NCBI RefSeq assembly: GCF_003590875.1
Contig: NZ_QYUN01000002.1
Span: 3,720,001-3,784,000 of the forward strand
Direction: 5' to 3'
From: Noviherbaspirillum cavernae
GTDB taxonomy: Bacteria; Pseudomonadota; Gammaproteobacteria; Burkholderiales; Burkholderiaceae_D
DNA: 64,000 nucleotides
Part shown: piece by piece, positions 1 to 7,664 of the stretch
Position numbering within the stretch: the first letter of the stretch is position 1
How the letters are laid out: each line of letters opens with the position of its first letter
Notes under the pieces: model-generated
The model's database searches: none
The model's input: the letters and a program-made list of their open reading frames with translations, nothing else
Told to the model about the DNA's origin: nothing
Position numbers and translations under genes: made by a program

Positions 1-201
1 ACGCTGCGCTTCATCAAGCCGGTCGGCATCGGCGACACCATCCGCGCGCGCCTCACCTGCAAGCGCAAGGTCGATCGCCGCAAGACGGACGCCAAGGGCG
101 TGCGCCAGGGCGTGGTCACATGGGAAGTGGACGTCACCAATCAGGACGACGAGCTGGTGGCGAACTACGACATCCTGACGCTGGTCGCATTCCGCGGTTG
201 A
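1..201 (+). CDS. paaZ: PaaZ-type C-terminal MaoC hydratase domain (partial, 3' end)
   Basis: The window opens inside a reading frame that ends at TGA 199-201, so only the last 66 residues are visible. They contain a hot-dog/MaoC segment ([18 protein letters not shown]) and end in [12 protein letters not shown]. This closely resembles the end of the phenylacetate-degradation protein PaaZ, whose C-terminal MaoC domain hydrolyses oxepin-CoA and whose N-terminal domain is an aldehyde dehydrogenase. The family assignment rests on recalled similarity of this tail. A stand-alone MaoC-family hydratase is the alternative, since the dehydrogenase half lies outside the window. Confidence 0.68.
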   Translation, partial: TLRFIKPVGIGDTIRARLTCKRKVDRRKTDAKGVRQGVVTWEVDVTNQDDELVANYDILTLVAFRG

Positions 202-320
202 TTTGCCCCGGCAATTGAATTCATTGATGTATTCGGGGATACGACACGCTGCGCAAGTGACAGCATTGTCGTTCCCCGTTGCAGTTCGCACATGCGCTGA
301 CATGGTGTGATGCACGAAGC

Positions 321-347
321 GGAACCGTGACGTAATCGATCCACGTA
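321..347 (+). promoter_or_regulatory. Possible hrp box with short spacer (GGAACC-N14-CCACGTA)
   Basis: Both halves match the HrpL sigma-factor consensus (GGAACC and CCACNNA) exactly, but they are 14 bases apart instead of the usual 15-16. It points towards the chaperone gene 454 bases downstream. The spacing makes it a weaker candidate than the box at 654; it may be a decayed or duplicated copy. Confidence 0.3.
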
Positions 348-653
348 TGCGTCGATGCGCGCTTCGCGACCACGCACTCCTGCTGCATTGTGCAATGACC
401 CGGGCATGCAATGTGCCCCGCACACCCGCCTGTTCTTCTCCTTCGCCAATCCCGTCAGCGATTGCCGCTGACGCATCCCTTGCGCATTTCGCGCCTTCAC
501 CAAGCACGCATCGTGTCATGTGAATCCCTGCTTCGCCAAGACGTTTCTTCATACATCTGTAACGCACACGTTACGCTTTCCGACCATCTGAAATTCTTCA
601 CGAATAAAACAAGAAAAATCTCGTGAATACATGCCGATTCCGGCCAGTGAAGT

Positions 654-682
654 GGAACCAGTCCGCTTCGCCGCACGACCCA
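654..682 (+). promoter_or_regulatory. HrpL-type hrp box upstream of T3SS chaperone
   Basis: GGAACC at 654-659, 16 spacer bases, then CGACCCA at 676-682. The consensus is GGAACC-N15/16-CCACNNA, so one of the ten fixed positions differs. It lies 118 bases upstream of the chaperone ATG on the same strand, with no gene between. The same architecture, also with a 16-base spacer and one mismatch, precedes the gene at 32854. HrpL is an ECF sigma factor that switches on hrp/T3SS genes in plant-associated bacteria. Confidence 0.62.
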
Positions 683-800
683 TTCTCCAGTCAGTTGAAG
701 AATTGCGCGGTACGACATCCGCCACGCAACATGCGATGCATTGCATGGTTCTGAATGGGTGTGATTTTTCAAGGAGTTCAATTTTCAAAGGGAGATTTGC

Positions 801-1301
801 ATGAGTAAAAGTAGTTACTCAAGCTTGATCGAAGGCTTTTGCAAGCGATCGTGGCTTGACGATCCTGCGTCCGTGATGCGAGGCGGACCGGTGGAAGTCA
901 ATGAGGTCAAGTTTTCGCTGATCTACAGCGAAAAAATCAATGCCGACATGTTGTTCATCTATTGCGATTTCGGCGATCCGCCGGTTGGTCGCGAACGCGA
1001 TGTGTATCGCGCATTGCTGAAAAAAAATCTGTTTCTGTACAAGGGTGACGGGCCGGTGTTTGCGATTTCGCCGGACACGGGCCGAATCATGCTGGCCCGG
1101 CATGAACGTCTGGATGCCCTTACACCGGACATCCTGTCCAGCATCCTGACAACGCTGTCATCCCAGGCCAACGCGTGGCGCAAAGAGCCGTTGTCATCCG
1201 AGGAGGAAATGCGCCAAACCACGCCTGCGTCACGCTCGGCATCATCCACCTCCGCGTTGCTTGCTCGTGCGCAGATTGCGCGAGTCTCGAAAAATTCCTG
1301 A
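801..1301 (+). CDS. CesT/Tir-family type III secretion chaperone
   Basis: 166 residues. The first ~125 show the class I T3SS chaperone pattern: an N-terminal helix, a strand pair around MLFIYCDFGD, then ALLKKNLFLYKGDGPVFAIS followed by TGRIMLARHERLDALT and a C-terminal helix ending in a WR pair. The remaining ~40 residues form a Ser/Ala/Thr-rich tail, longer than usual for this family. Such chaperones are small cytoplasmic dimers that bind the N-terminal segment of one effector and are usually encoded next to it. Here the next gene starts 22 bases downstream on the same strand, so its product is the expected client. The start is supported by AAGGGAG eight bases upstream. Codon use looks more AT-rich than the flanking core genes. 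The family call is fairly firm; the client is inferred from position. Confidence 0.8.
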   Translation: MSKSSYSSLIEGFCKRSWLDDPASVMRGGPVEVNEVKFSLIYSEKINADMLFIYCDFGDPPVGRERDVYRALLKKNLFLYKGDGPVFAISPDTGRIMLARHERLDALTPDILSSILTTLSSQANAWRKEPLSSEEEMRQTTPASRSASSTSALLARAQIARVSKNS

Positions 1302-1323
1302 AACTCTTGATGAAAGAAATTAC

Positions 1324-3660
1324 ATGACGACTACCCCAACCACACCCATCCTTGGCGTTTCACAAACCACCAATGCCGTTGCTGCGCAGAGGACGATTTC
1401 GCAGCCGAACACCGCAGCAGTCATGCGCCAGTCTACGCTCACACACCTTGAACACGGCCCGGTCGCCAATAACGGACGCCCTCTGCCGACGAGCAAGGCA
1501 ACGCCGATCGGCACGTGGCCCAAAGACGATACGCAACGGGCACATGTCGCCGCAATGTTCAACGCGAATCTCGGGAAATTGGCCAACACGCCGAAAGGTG
1601 AACAGCGACTTGCGTTCCAGCGAGAAGTCCATGCGCATTGGCAGCGCCTGAGCGACAAGGAGAAGGTGGATGTACTGAATGAAGCCGGCAAGAACGTCAA
1701 GTCCGGAGGAATCAGCCGTATGCCAACGCTGGCAGAAAAAGACGCTCATGCGCTGAATGAGCGCCTTGCAACTCTCTCTGAAGAGGAACAAAAGAAAGAA
1801 CTTGAAGGCTTGAGCGCCGAGCAACGGAAGCTCCTTGACGCGCCGAAGCTGAGAGGGCCGGCCGTCAACTGGCTGCACCATACACTCGCCGCCATGAGCC
1901 CGGCTGCGCGGAGCGGCCTGTTCCAGCACGTGGACAGCGCTGCGAAAGAAGGCCTCGAACTCATTCGGACCAACAAACCGAATCAGAACTTCATCGACAC
2001 CGACTATGACTACAAGAGCTTTTTGAAATTCAACGAAAACCCGATCACGTTGCCGCCTGAGGCTCGGGGGAAAGAGGTGCTGATCGTCGGCACCGGCGCC
2101 GCTGCCGCCACTGCCGCGCGCATGCTGCTGCAAGCCGGTGCCAAAGTGACGATGGTGGAGGCGGAGGATAGAAGGGGCGGACGGCTGGAGTCGCGCCACT
2201 ACACGAATACGAACGGCACGACCGCACCCGAGTTCTCCGAGATGGGCGCCATGCGCTTCCCGCCGACGGGCCGCACCTGGTTTCACTTCCTCAAGCAGTT
2301 TGGCGTTAAAACGATTTCCGATTTTCCCAACCCCGGCAAGGTGCCGACCAAACTGTTCTTCAAGGGAGAAACCATCGACTGGAAGCCTGGCGCCCCCACC
2401 CCGGACAGCGTTCTGCTGAAGCAGGTAGGCGCGGACTTTGGCAAATTTGCCTCGCGTCTGACAGCGCCGATCGAGGAGGCCAGAAAAGCGCACGACTCGG
2501 AGAAGCTGGAGAAAATCTGGCAGGGCTATATCGACAAGTACGAGGGCAAGAGCTTCTTTGCGGCGGTCAAGGAAGGCATGCAGGAACTCGGCATCAAATG
2601 GGGCAAAGATCAACTCGATGCCTTCGGCGCATTGGGTATCGGCACCGGCGGCTTCGGACCGCTGTATCCGGTCGGCTTTCTCGAAATCCTGCGCGTCATG
2701 GTCAACAAACTGGATGACGACCAGCATCTGCTGCCCAAGGGCACGACGGACGCGTTGGACCACTTCTACACAGCCGAGATGACCGATCCCGCAGGCAACA
2801 GCGTATCGCTCGAAAAGAACGCCGAGATCCGCCTCACCACGACCGTGACTGGCATCGAGGCAAACGCTGGCAAGTCAACCGTGAAACTGAAGGCTGCTGA
2901 CGGCACCGTGCAGGAAAAGGGGTTCGCCGCCGTGGTGGTTACTGCAAGTCCCGTCGCGATGGAACGCATGGGCATGTCATTGCCTGCGCGCGACTCCGAT
3001 CCGGTTCTCAGCAAGGATGTCGCGAGCGCGATAACCGATCTGCACCTGATGAATTCATCCAAGCTGTTCATTCGCACCGAAAAGAAGTTCTGGCTGGACG
3101 ATCAGGGAAATCCGCGCAAGGACATTCCGCAAACCATCCAGACCGATCAATCTCCGCACGGCATCTACTGTCTTGGCTACCCGGGTACCGATCACGGCGT
3201 GGTGCTGGTCAGCTATACCTGGGGCGACAAGTCCACCAAGCTGCTGGGCCTCAAGCCCGAAGAGCGCCTTGAGGAATTCAAGAAAGTCATCGCACAGGTC
3301 AGTCCGGAATTCGCAGAAAATCTGGTTCCGCTCAACGGCGAGCTGCACAACGTTGACTGGCAAACCAGACCGACGCAATTCGGCGCATTCAAGCTCAACA
3401 ATCCGGGCCAGGAACCCAATCAGCATGCGGCGTTCTACCAGTATCAAAGCGCCGAGGCCAAGGACCCGCAACCGGATAGCGGCGTCTATCTTGCCGGTGA
3501 CGGCGTGTCGCACACGGGTGGATGGGTGGAAGGCGCGGTGACAACCGGGATCAATGCCGCAGTCGCTGCTGCCCTGCATCTTGGAGGGGCGGTGGCAGAC
3601 GGCTCGCCAATGGATATTCGAAAGGATAAATACAACTACGAAGGCAGGTCCGCTGCGTGA
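1324..3660 (+). CDS. iaaM-like: Tryptophan 2-monooxygenase-like flavoenzyme with N-terminal extension; candidate T3SS effector
   Basis: 778 residues. From about residue 235 it follows IaaM (tryptophan 2-monooxygenase), which oxidises L-tryptophan to indole-3-acetamide, the first step of the indoleacetamide route to auxin. Visible signatures are a DYDYKSF stretch, the FAD motif GTG at 256-258, GGR of the flavin loop, EMGAMRFPP (Arg311, substrate carboxylate site in the family), GIGTGGFGP, SSKLFI (Lys580), VLVSYTWGD and GGWVEGAV (Trp734). The first ~60 residues are rich in Ser, Thr, Pro and Ala like a secretion signal, followed by a helical, charged segment to ~235. Pseudomonas IaaM (about 557 residues) lacks this extension; Agrobacterium T-DNA IaaM (about 755) has a long but by-eye different one. 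The start ATG 1324 was preferred over upstream TTG 1261 because it lies 22 bases after the chaperone stop. No iaaH follows. Confidence 0.8.
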   Translation: MTTTPTTPILGVSQTTNAVAAQRTISQPNTAAVMRQSTLTHLEHGPVANNGRPLPTSKATPIGTWPKDDTQRAHVAAMFNANLGKLANTPKGEQRLAFQREVHAHWQRLSDKEKVDVLNEAGKNVKSGGISRMPTLAEKDAHALNERLATLSEEEQKKELEGLSAEQRKLLDAPKLRGPAVNWLHHTLAAMSPAARSGLFQHVDSAAKEGLELIRTNKPNQNFIDTDYDYKSFLKFNENPITLPPEARGKEVLIVGTGAAAATAARMLLQAGAKVTMVEAEDRRGGRLESRHYTNTNGTTAPEFSEMGAMRFPPTGRTWFHFLKQFGVKTISDFPNPGKVPTKLFFKGETIDWKPGAPTPDSVLLKQVGADFGKFASRLTAPIEEARKAHDSEKLEKIWQGYIDKYEGKSFFAAVKEGMQELGIKWGKDQLDAFGALGIGTGGFGPLYPVGFLEILRVMVNKLDDDQHLLPKGTTDALDHFYTAEMTDPAGNSVSLEKNAEIRLTTTVTGIEANAGKSTVKLKAADGTVQEKGFAAVVVTASPVAMERMGMSLPARDSDPVLSKDVASAITDLHLMNSSKLFIRTEKKFWLDDQGNPRKDIPQTIQTDQSPHGIYCLGYPGTDHGVVLVSYTWGDKSTKLLGLKPEERLEEFKKVIAQVSPEFAENLVPLNGELHNVDWQTRPTQFGAFKLNNPGQEPNQHAAFYQYQSAEAKDPQPDSGVYLAGDGVSHTGGWVEGAVTTGINAAVAAALHLGGAVADGSPMDIRKDKYNYEGRSAA

Positions 3661-3830
3661 GTGTTTGGCACGCAGTGTCTGCGTAGCGTCCATTTCACGG
3701 CAGTTTGAGGCTTGAGGGGCCGGACCTTCATGACCGATCCAGTTGACGCTCTCGTTCCCGAATGTCGATGGAACAGTACGCGGTCATGCGATGGTCCGGC
3801 ATGCGCCCTCGGTCAAGCGTCGTTCCAGCG

Positions 3831-3860
3831 CATGATCCCGCTGCCCGCAGCGGGATCATG
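3831..3860 (+). terminator. Strong hairpin after the iaaM-like gene
   Basis: CATGATCCCGCTG at 3831-3843 is followed by a four-base loop and its exact reverse complement at 3848-3860. The 13-bp perfect stem sits 171 bases after the stop codon. The T run that follows is weak, so it may be a processing or protection hairpin and not a simple intrinsic terminator. Confidence 0.5.
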
Positions 3861-3917
3861 TTCGACCCGTGCGTCCAGCGGAGCGCGGGCTCAACGTTTA
3901 TTCAGACATAGCCAAAC

Positions 3918-3948
3918 AAAAAGCCCGGCACGTATGGCCGGGCTTTTT
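3918..3948 (-). terminator. Intrinsic terminator of tRNA-fMet
   Basis: AAAAAGCCCGGC and GCCGGGCTTTTT form a GC stem flanked by A and T runs, so it can work in both directions. It begins 12 bases after the 3' end of the minus-strand initiator tRNA and may also stop plus-strand transcription from the iaaM-like gene. Confidence 0.85.
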
Positions 3949-3959
3949 GCTTCTTTATT

Positions 3960-4036
3960 TGGTTGCGGGGACAGGATTTGAACCTGTGACCTTCGGGTTA
4001 TGAGCCCGACGAGCTGCCAGACTGCTCCACCCCGCG
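3960..4036 (-). tRNA. Initiator tRNA-Met (CAT)
   Basis: The 77-base minus-strand sequence folds as a full cloverleaf with CCA encoded. The anticodon is CAT. Two initiator hallmarks are visible: position 1 C does not pair with position 72 A, and the anticodon stem ends in three G-C pairs (GGG/CCC). These features separate it from elongator tRNA-Met. Confidence 0.95.
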
Positions 4037-4183
4037 TCTGAGGGGGCGAAGTGTACAGGCTCCCGATCATAAAGACAACCATGAATGAAGGCCGGCATGG
4101 AGCAGGCTTGTCATGATGGAATCTTGAATGGCTGAAATTGAAATTCGCCACACTTCGACGAAACTTGTATCAAGTCCTGGAAG

Positions 4184-4259
4184 TGGCGCGGCTGGCGGGG
4201 ATCGAACCCACGACCCTTGGCTTCGGAGGCCAATACTCTATCCACTGAGCTACAGCCGC
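4184..4259 (-). tRNA. tRNA-Arg (CCG)
   Basis: The 76-base minus-strand cloverleaf has a GCGGCTG/CAGCCGC acceptor stem, discriminator G and encoded CCA. The anticodon loop reads CCG, decoding CGG arginine codons. It is the upstream neighbour of tRNA-fMet on the same strand, 147 bases away. Confidence 0.94.
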
Positions 4260-4459
4260 GTAGGAAGACATGTGAAGAGGCATGAAGGATACCGTTTTTC
4301 CGGTTTGCCGTCCATGCAAAACACGCGGCTTTCGTTCCAAAGCAGGCGCTTTGAGTCTATAATCAAAGGTTTTTCAGGGTATTGCGCTGCAGCATCTTCA
4401 GGCCGGAACGGCCGCTTCACGCAACCGCTACGGTTTCAGAAAATTGCACTGAGGGAATA

Positions 4460-5332
4460 ATGAGCGACGCACACAACGAACACGAATCCGCGATCAAGAC
4501 GCCGAAGCAGCTCATCGCTGCAGTGATTGCGGGCTTTTTGGTCCCCATCATCTGCATCGTGCTGCTGGTGCAGTATGTTACCAGCGCAGAGCAGACCGGT
4601 GCCGGCTCGACCGGCCAGATGCCGGAATCGATTGCCGCACGGATCAAGCCGGAGGCGGACGCAGGCTTCACGCTGAAGGATGTGAACGCGCCGAAGCAGT
4701 TGCAGGCGGGTGACACCGTATACAAGGCAACCTGCGCCGCCTGCCATGACAGCGGCGCTGCCGGCGCACCGAAGCTGGGCGACGCGGGCGCATGGTCGGC
4801 CCGTATCGGCCAAGGCCAGGAAAAGGTGGTCGAACACGCGATCAAGGGCCTGCGCGCGATGCCGGCCAAGGGCGGCAACCCGGATCTGGACGATGTCGAG
4901 GTGGCACGTGCGGTCGTCTACCTGGCGAACCAGTCGGGCGCAAAATTCAAGGAACCTGCAGTGAAGGCCGCGGCTCCGGCTGCTGCCGCTCCAGCTGCTG
5001 CCGCTCCCGCAGAAGCTGCTCCGGCCGCCGCTGCACCTGCTGCTGCCGCTGCGCCTGCTGCTGCTCCCGCCCAGGTTTCGGCGGACACCGGCAAGAAGGT
5101 GTATGACGCTGCATGCGTGGCCTGCCACGGCGCGGGCATCGCCGGTGCGCCGAAGCTCGGCGACAAGGCGGCATGGGCGCCGCGCATTGCGCAAGGCTCC
5201 GCCAAGCTGCACGAACATGCGATCAAGGGCTTCACCGGCAAGGCCGGCATGATGCCGCCGAAAGGCGGCTCCACCGCTTCGGATGATGAAATCAAGGCTG
5301 CCGTCGATTACATGGTTGCTGCATCCAAATAA
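4460..5332 (+). CDS. Membrane-anchored diheme c-type cytochrome (cytochrome c5 family)
   Basis: 290 residues. One transmembrane helix lies at about residues 18-40 (AAVIAGFLVPIICIVLLVQY), then two homologous cytochrome c domains. The heme-binding motifs are CAACH and CVACH; the axial methionines are probably in the RAMPAKGG and GMMPPKGG motifs. An Ala/Pro-rich linker of about 45 residues joins the domains and lets them move. The protein should sit on the periplasmic face of the inner membrane and pass electrons, probably to a terminal oxidase. The start GAGGGAATAATG has a clear Shine-Dalgarno, and an intrinsic terminator follows the stop. The domain duplication is clear; the exact partner is not known from sequence. 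Confidence 0.9.
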   Translation: MSDAHNEHESAIKTPKQLIAAVIAGFLVPIICIVLLVQYVTSAEQTGAGSTGQMPESIAARIKPEADAGFTLKDVNAPKQLQAGDTVYKATCAACHDSGAAGAPKLGDAGAWSARIGQGQEKVVEHAIKGLRAMPAKGGNPDLDDVEVARAVVYLANQSGAKFKEPAVKAAAPAAAAPAAAAPAEAAPAAAAPAAAAAPAAAPAQVSADTGKKVYDAACVACHGAGIAGAPKLGDKAAWAPRIAQGSAKLHEHAIKGFTGKAGMMPPKGGSTASDDEIKAAVDYMVAASK

Positions 5333-5352
5333 TCATCGGAATCCAGCACGAC

Positions 5353-5380
5353 AAAAAGCCGGCCTGCGGGCCGGCTTTTT
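5353..5380. terminator. Bidirectional terminator between cytochrome c and OmpA genes
   Basis: AAAAAGCCGGCC, a short loop, then GGCCGGCTTTTT. It lies between two convergent genes, 20 bases after one stop and 15 bases from the other, so it can serve both. Confidence 0.88.
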
Positions 5381-5395
5381 TATTGGTCCGCGCAT

Positions 5396-6079
5396 TCATT
5401 TCGGCGGGGGCGCAGTCTGTGCCGCGGCTTGCTGTTCCGCGACGAAGATTTCCACGCGGCGGTTCTTGGCGCGATTGGCTTCGGTATCGTTTGCCACCAG
5501 CGGCTCGCGCGATCCGCGGCCATCGATGTTGAAGCGGCTGGATGAGACCCCGCGCGACACCAAGTAGTCGCGCGTATGCGCGGCACGGTTGACCGACAGA
5601 GGGTTGTTGATGGCGTCATTGCCGGTGCTGTCGGTATGGCCGACGATGTTGACGCGGGTGATCGGATTTTCGACGAGGCTGGCGGCGAACTTGTCGAGGA
5701 TCGAACGGAAATTCGGCTTGATGTCGGCGCTGTTGGTGTCGAAGGAAATGTCGGACGGGATCTCCAGCTTCAGCTGGTTGTCCTGCGTTTGCGTCACCTG
5801 CACGCCGGTGCCTTGCGTGGCCTGTTCCATGGTGCGTTTTTGCTGCTCCATCTTGTTGGACCAGATGTTGCCGGCGACGCCGCCGGCCAGTCCGCCGATG
5901 ACCGCGCCGGTCGCGGCCCGGCTGCCACCGCCGCCGCCCGTTGCAGCGCCGATCACGGCCCCCAGTCCCGCACCGATGCCGGCACCGGTGGCGGTGCCCT
6001 TCTGCGTTTCACTCATGTTGGCACAGCCGCCGAGCGCAAGCATCGCTGCCATGGTGGATACGGCCACTCGATTTCGCAT
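5396..6079 (-). CDS. OmpA-family outer-membrane lipoprotein
   Basis: 227 residues. The signal peptide ends in a lipobox (LGGC), so the mature protein starts with a lipidated Cys near residue 19. A glycine-zipper segment with many GxxxG steps (about residues 30-75) follows, then a C-terminal OmpA/MotB peptidoglycan-binding domain with NIVGHTDSTG, LSVNRA and NRRVEI. The order matches YiaD/YfiB-like lipoproteins that tie the outer membrane to peptidoglycan. It is a single-gene unit convergent with the cytochrome gene. Confidence 0.9.
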   Translation of the reverse strand: MRNRVAVSTMAAMLALGGCANMSETQKGTATGAGIGAGLGAVIGAATGGGGGSRAATGAVIGGLAGGVAGNIWSNKMEQQKRTMEQATQGTGVQVTQTQDNQLKLEIPSDISFDTNSADIKPNFRSILDKFAASLVENPITRVNIVGHTDSTGNDAINNPLSVNRAAHTRDYLVSRGVSSSRFNIDGRGSREPLVANDTEANRAKNRRVEIFVAEQQAAAQTAPPPK

Positions 6080-6198
6080 GATCTCTTTCCTATTTTGTAA
6101 AAACGACAGGAATTCGACATGCGGCAGCTATGTTAGTTCGGCAAGTGCAGATTCTGCACTTGCCGCGCATCAGCAGGCGCGGCCGTGCATGGGAGGCG

Positions 6199-6594
6199 TC
6201 AGACCTGCTCTGGCGCAGCGCCTGCGCGTGATGCTTTCCTTTTGCGCAAGACAAACGTCGCGACAGCACCAAGCAGGCCGATGGCAAGCGCGCCGCCGGC
6301 CAGCGGTTTCAGCAGCGAGCGTTTGGACAATGCGGCGATGCCGCTGACGACCAGTGGCAGGATGGTCGGCAGGTCCAGTCCGGCGAAGCCCGCCCCGCTC
6401 CGGCCGCCGAACGCTGCCATGGCGGTGGATGCGAGGTGGTTGAACGCATCCGAGGCGAGGGACTCCGGCCGCAGGCCCGCACGGGCGATCTGGCGGGAGC
6501 GGGTGATTTCCGAACGAAATGCCGCGCCCTGCGCAATCAGCAACTGCTTGCGTTCGGCTGGCGACAATGCCATCTTGCGATCGGCGCGGTTCAT
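6199..6594 (-). CDS. yqjK: YqjK-like small membrane protein
   Basis: 131 residues; basic N-terminal half (RADRKMALSPAERKQLLIAQ) and one or two C-terminal hydrophobic helices ending in a basic KRKASR tail. The ATG was chosen because it overlaps the stop of the upstream gene by four bases (ATGA), indicating translational coupling. It is the last gene of a three-gene minus-strand set with DUF883 and YqjE proteins, the order seen for yqjD-yqjE-yqjK in Enterobacteria. Function in that cluster is poorly known; YqjD-type proteins bind ribosomes at the inner membrane in stationary phase. Confidence 0.72.
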   Translation of the reverse strand: MNRADRKMALSPAERKQLLIAQGAAFRSEITRSRQIARAGLRPESLASDAFNHLASTAMAAFGGRSGAGFAGLDLPTILPLVVSGIAALSKRSLLKPLAGGALAIGLLGAVATFVLRKRKASRAGAAPEQV

Positions 6595-7004
6595 GAGTCG
6601 CTCCCGCGCACGTCCAGCAATGCGTCGCGATCCTTGCGCAACTCCGTCATGGTGGCCGGCATCGACAGCTTGCCGTTGCCCAGCAGGGAGCGCACCTGGA
6701 AAAGCATGGCCAGCGCCAGCAAGGTGTAGACGACGGCGATCAGCAGCAGGATTTTCCAGCCCCACGTATCCCACGCCAGTACCACCAGCAGCACGGTCCA
6801 GCTGGCAAGCGCAAACCAGAAGGCGACGATGCCGAAGGCCGACACCAGCAGGAGGCGGGCGAGATTGCCGCGCACTTCGCCGAGTTCCAGCGCCGCAAGT
6901 TCGATCCGGCTCACCAGCAGCCCGAACAGGTTTTTGGCGATGCCGGCCGCGCCTGCGATCAGGCCGGAGTTCGCACTGGAGGAAGTCGATTGTCGGTAGT
7001 CCAT
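6591..7004 (-). CDS. yqjE: Phage-holin-like membrane protein YqjE
   Basis: About 137 residues with an N-terminal amphipathic stretch and two adjacent transmembrane helices (LLLVSAFGIVAFWFALASW and ILLLIAVVYTLLALAMLF). This is the layout of the YqjE/phage_holin_3_6 family. It sits between the DUF883 gene and yqjK. ATG 7004 was chosen over a GTG two codons upstream; the Shine-Dalgarno does not decide between them. Confidence 0.82.
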   Translation of the reverse strand: MDYRQSTSSSANSGLIAGAAGIAKNLFGLLVSRIELAALELGEVRGNLARLLLVSAFGIVAFWFALASWTVLLVVLAWDTWGWKILLLIAVVYTLLALAMLFQVRSLLGNGKLSMPATMTELRKDRDALLDVRGSDS

Positions 7005-7029
7005 CGGCACGCCGTGTGATTGATCGGAA

Positions 7030-7332
7030 TTATTTGCGCGATATCAGCAGGCCGACCAGGAGGCCGATGCCGGTGGAAATGGCGACGGCTTTCCATGGAT
7101 TTTCATGCACGAATTCGTCGGCGGATTGCGCGGCTTCCTTGCCCTTCTCGAAGGCAACGGCCTGCACGTCCTGCGCCTTGTCCATGGCGGCCTCGAGCAG
7201 CGCCATGCCGCGCGCGCGCAACTCGTCCGCGCGGTCGCCGGTCACGGATGCCGCTTCCAGAAACAGCGCCTGCGCATCCTTGAGCAGCGCGTTCATGTCG
7301 TGTCGTACGGTCTTGATGTTCGATGCCAGCAT
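7030..7332 (-). CDS. yqjD: DUF883 (ElaB/YqjD family) membrane-anchored protein
   Basis: 100 residues: a long amphipathic helix (about 1-75) followed by a C-terminal hydrophobic anchor with AISTGIGLLVGLLISRK. Family members are C-tail anchored and associate with ribosomes and stress or stationary-phase physiology. The signature ENPWKAV just before the anchor is visible. It is the first gene of the yqjD-yqjE-yqjK unit, 25 bases ahead of the next. Confidence 0.9.
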   Translation of the reverse strand: MLASNIKTVRHDMNALLKDAQALFLEAASVTGDRADELRARGMALLEAAMDKAQDVQAVAFEKGKEAAQSADEFVHENPWKAVAISTGIGLLVGLLISRK

Positions 7333-7664
7333 GGTTGATGCTCCTGAAAAATGTTGCGGCAGCGATTGTGCTGCTGCGTTGGTTGCCCGGTTGCGGCTAA
7401 TTTACCAGATGTAAAGCTTTTCGATTTGATCCAGCAACAAGGTAGGCAATGCGGCGGCGCATTGGCATGCGGCAACGCGCCCATGAAAGTGGGCATAGGG
7501 ATTCGCAAATTGTCGCCTGCGGAATGGTCCTCGTTTTTAATAAAGGTGCCGATTCGAGCGACAGGAATGACGGAGAGCCCCATTGTTGGCGGGCAAGGCA
7601 GCGAGGCTGCGTGTCAGGAATGAGCGTTTCCCGCGCCGAGGCGGAAGCACCGAGGCAGGCGCGC
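7333..7664. other. Intergenic, probable promoter region of yqjDEK
   Basis: 332 bases between two minus-strand genes. It must hold the promoter of the yqjD set. No hairpin terminator, repeat or recognisable small gene is visible. Confidence 0.5.

Larger units (their letters stand above)
202..800. other. Long non-coding leader of the chaperone/IaaM module
   Basis: About 600 bases without a convincing gene. The stretch becomes AT-rich towards 590-640 and 750-800. Two hrp-box-like promoters lie in it on the plus strand (321-347 and 654-682). The ribosome binding site for the chaperone is AAGGGAG just before ATG 801. A 71-codon open frame at 411-626 has no good start signal or recognisable content and is not called. 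Confidence 0.6.

Noticed and set aside
442..466. Possible PIP/hrpII box (TTCGC-N15-TTGCC) upstream of the chaperone
   Set aside because: The second half does not match TTCGB, while a HrpL-type box with one mismatch lies closer to the gene. Two different T3SS regulators at one promoter would be unusual.
411..626. 71-codon frame in the chaperone leader
   Set aside because: No ribosome site, no family pattern, unusual residue content; treated as non-coding.
1360..2763. Long minus-strand frame (467 codons) opposite the iaaM-like gene
   Set aside because: Shadow of the coding strand; the opposite protein has recognisable motifs and the shadow has none.
1324..3660. General amino-acid or monoamine oxidase instead of IaaM
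   Set aside because: EMGAMRFPP, GIGTGGFGP, SSKLFI, SYTW and GGWVEGAV together are the tryptophan 2-monooxygenase pattern; generic oxidases do not share all of them.
3960..4036. tRNA attachment site for a genomic island
   Set aside because: I found no duplicated tRNA 3' end near 200-330 and no integrase, so no att site is called.
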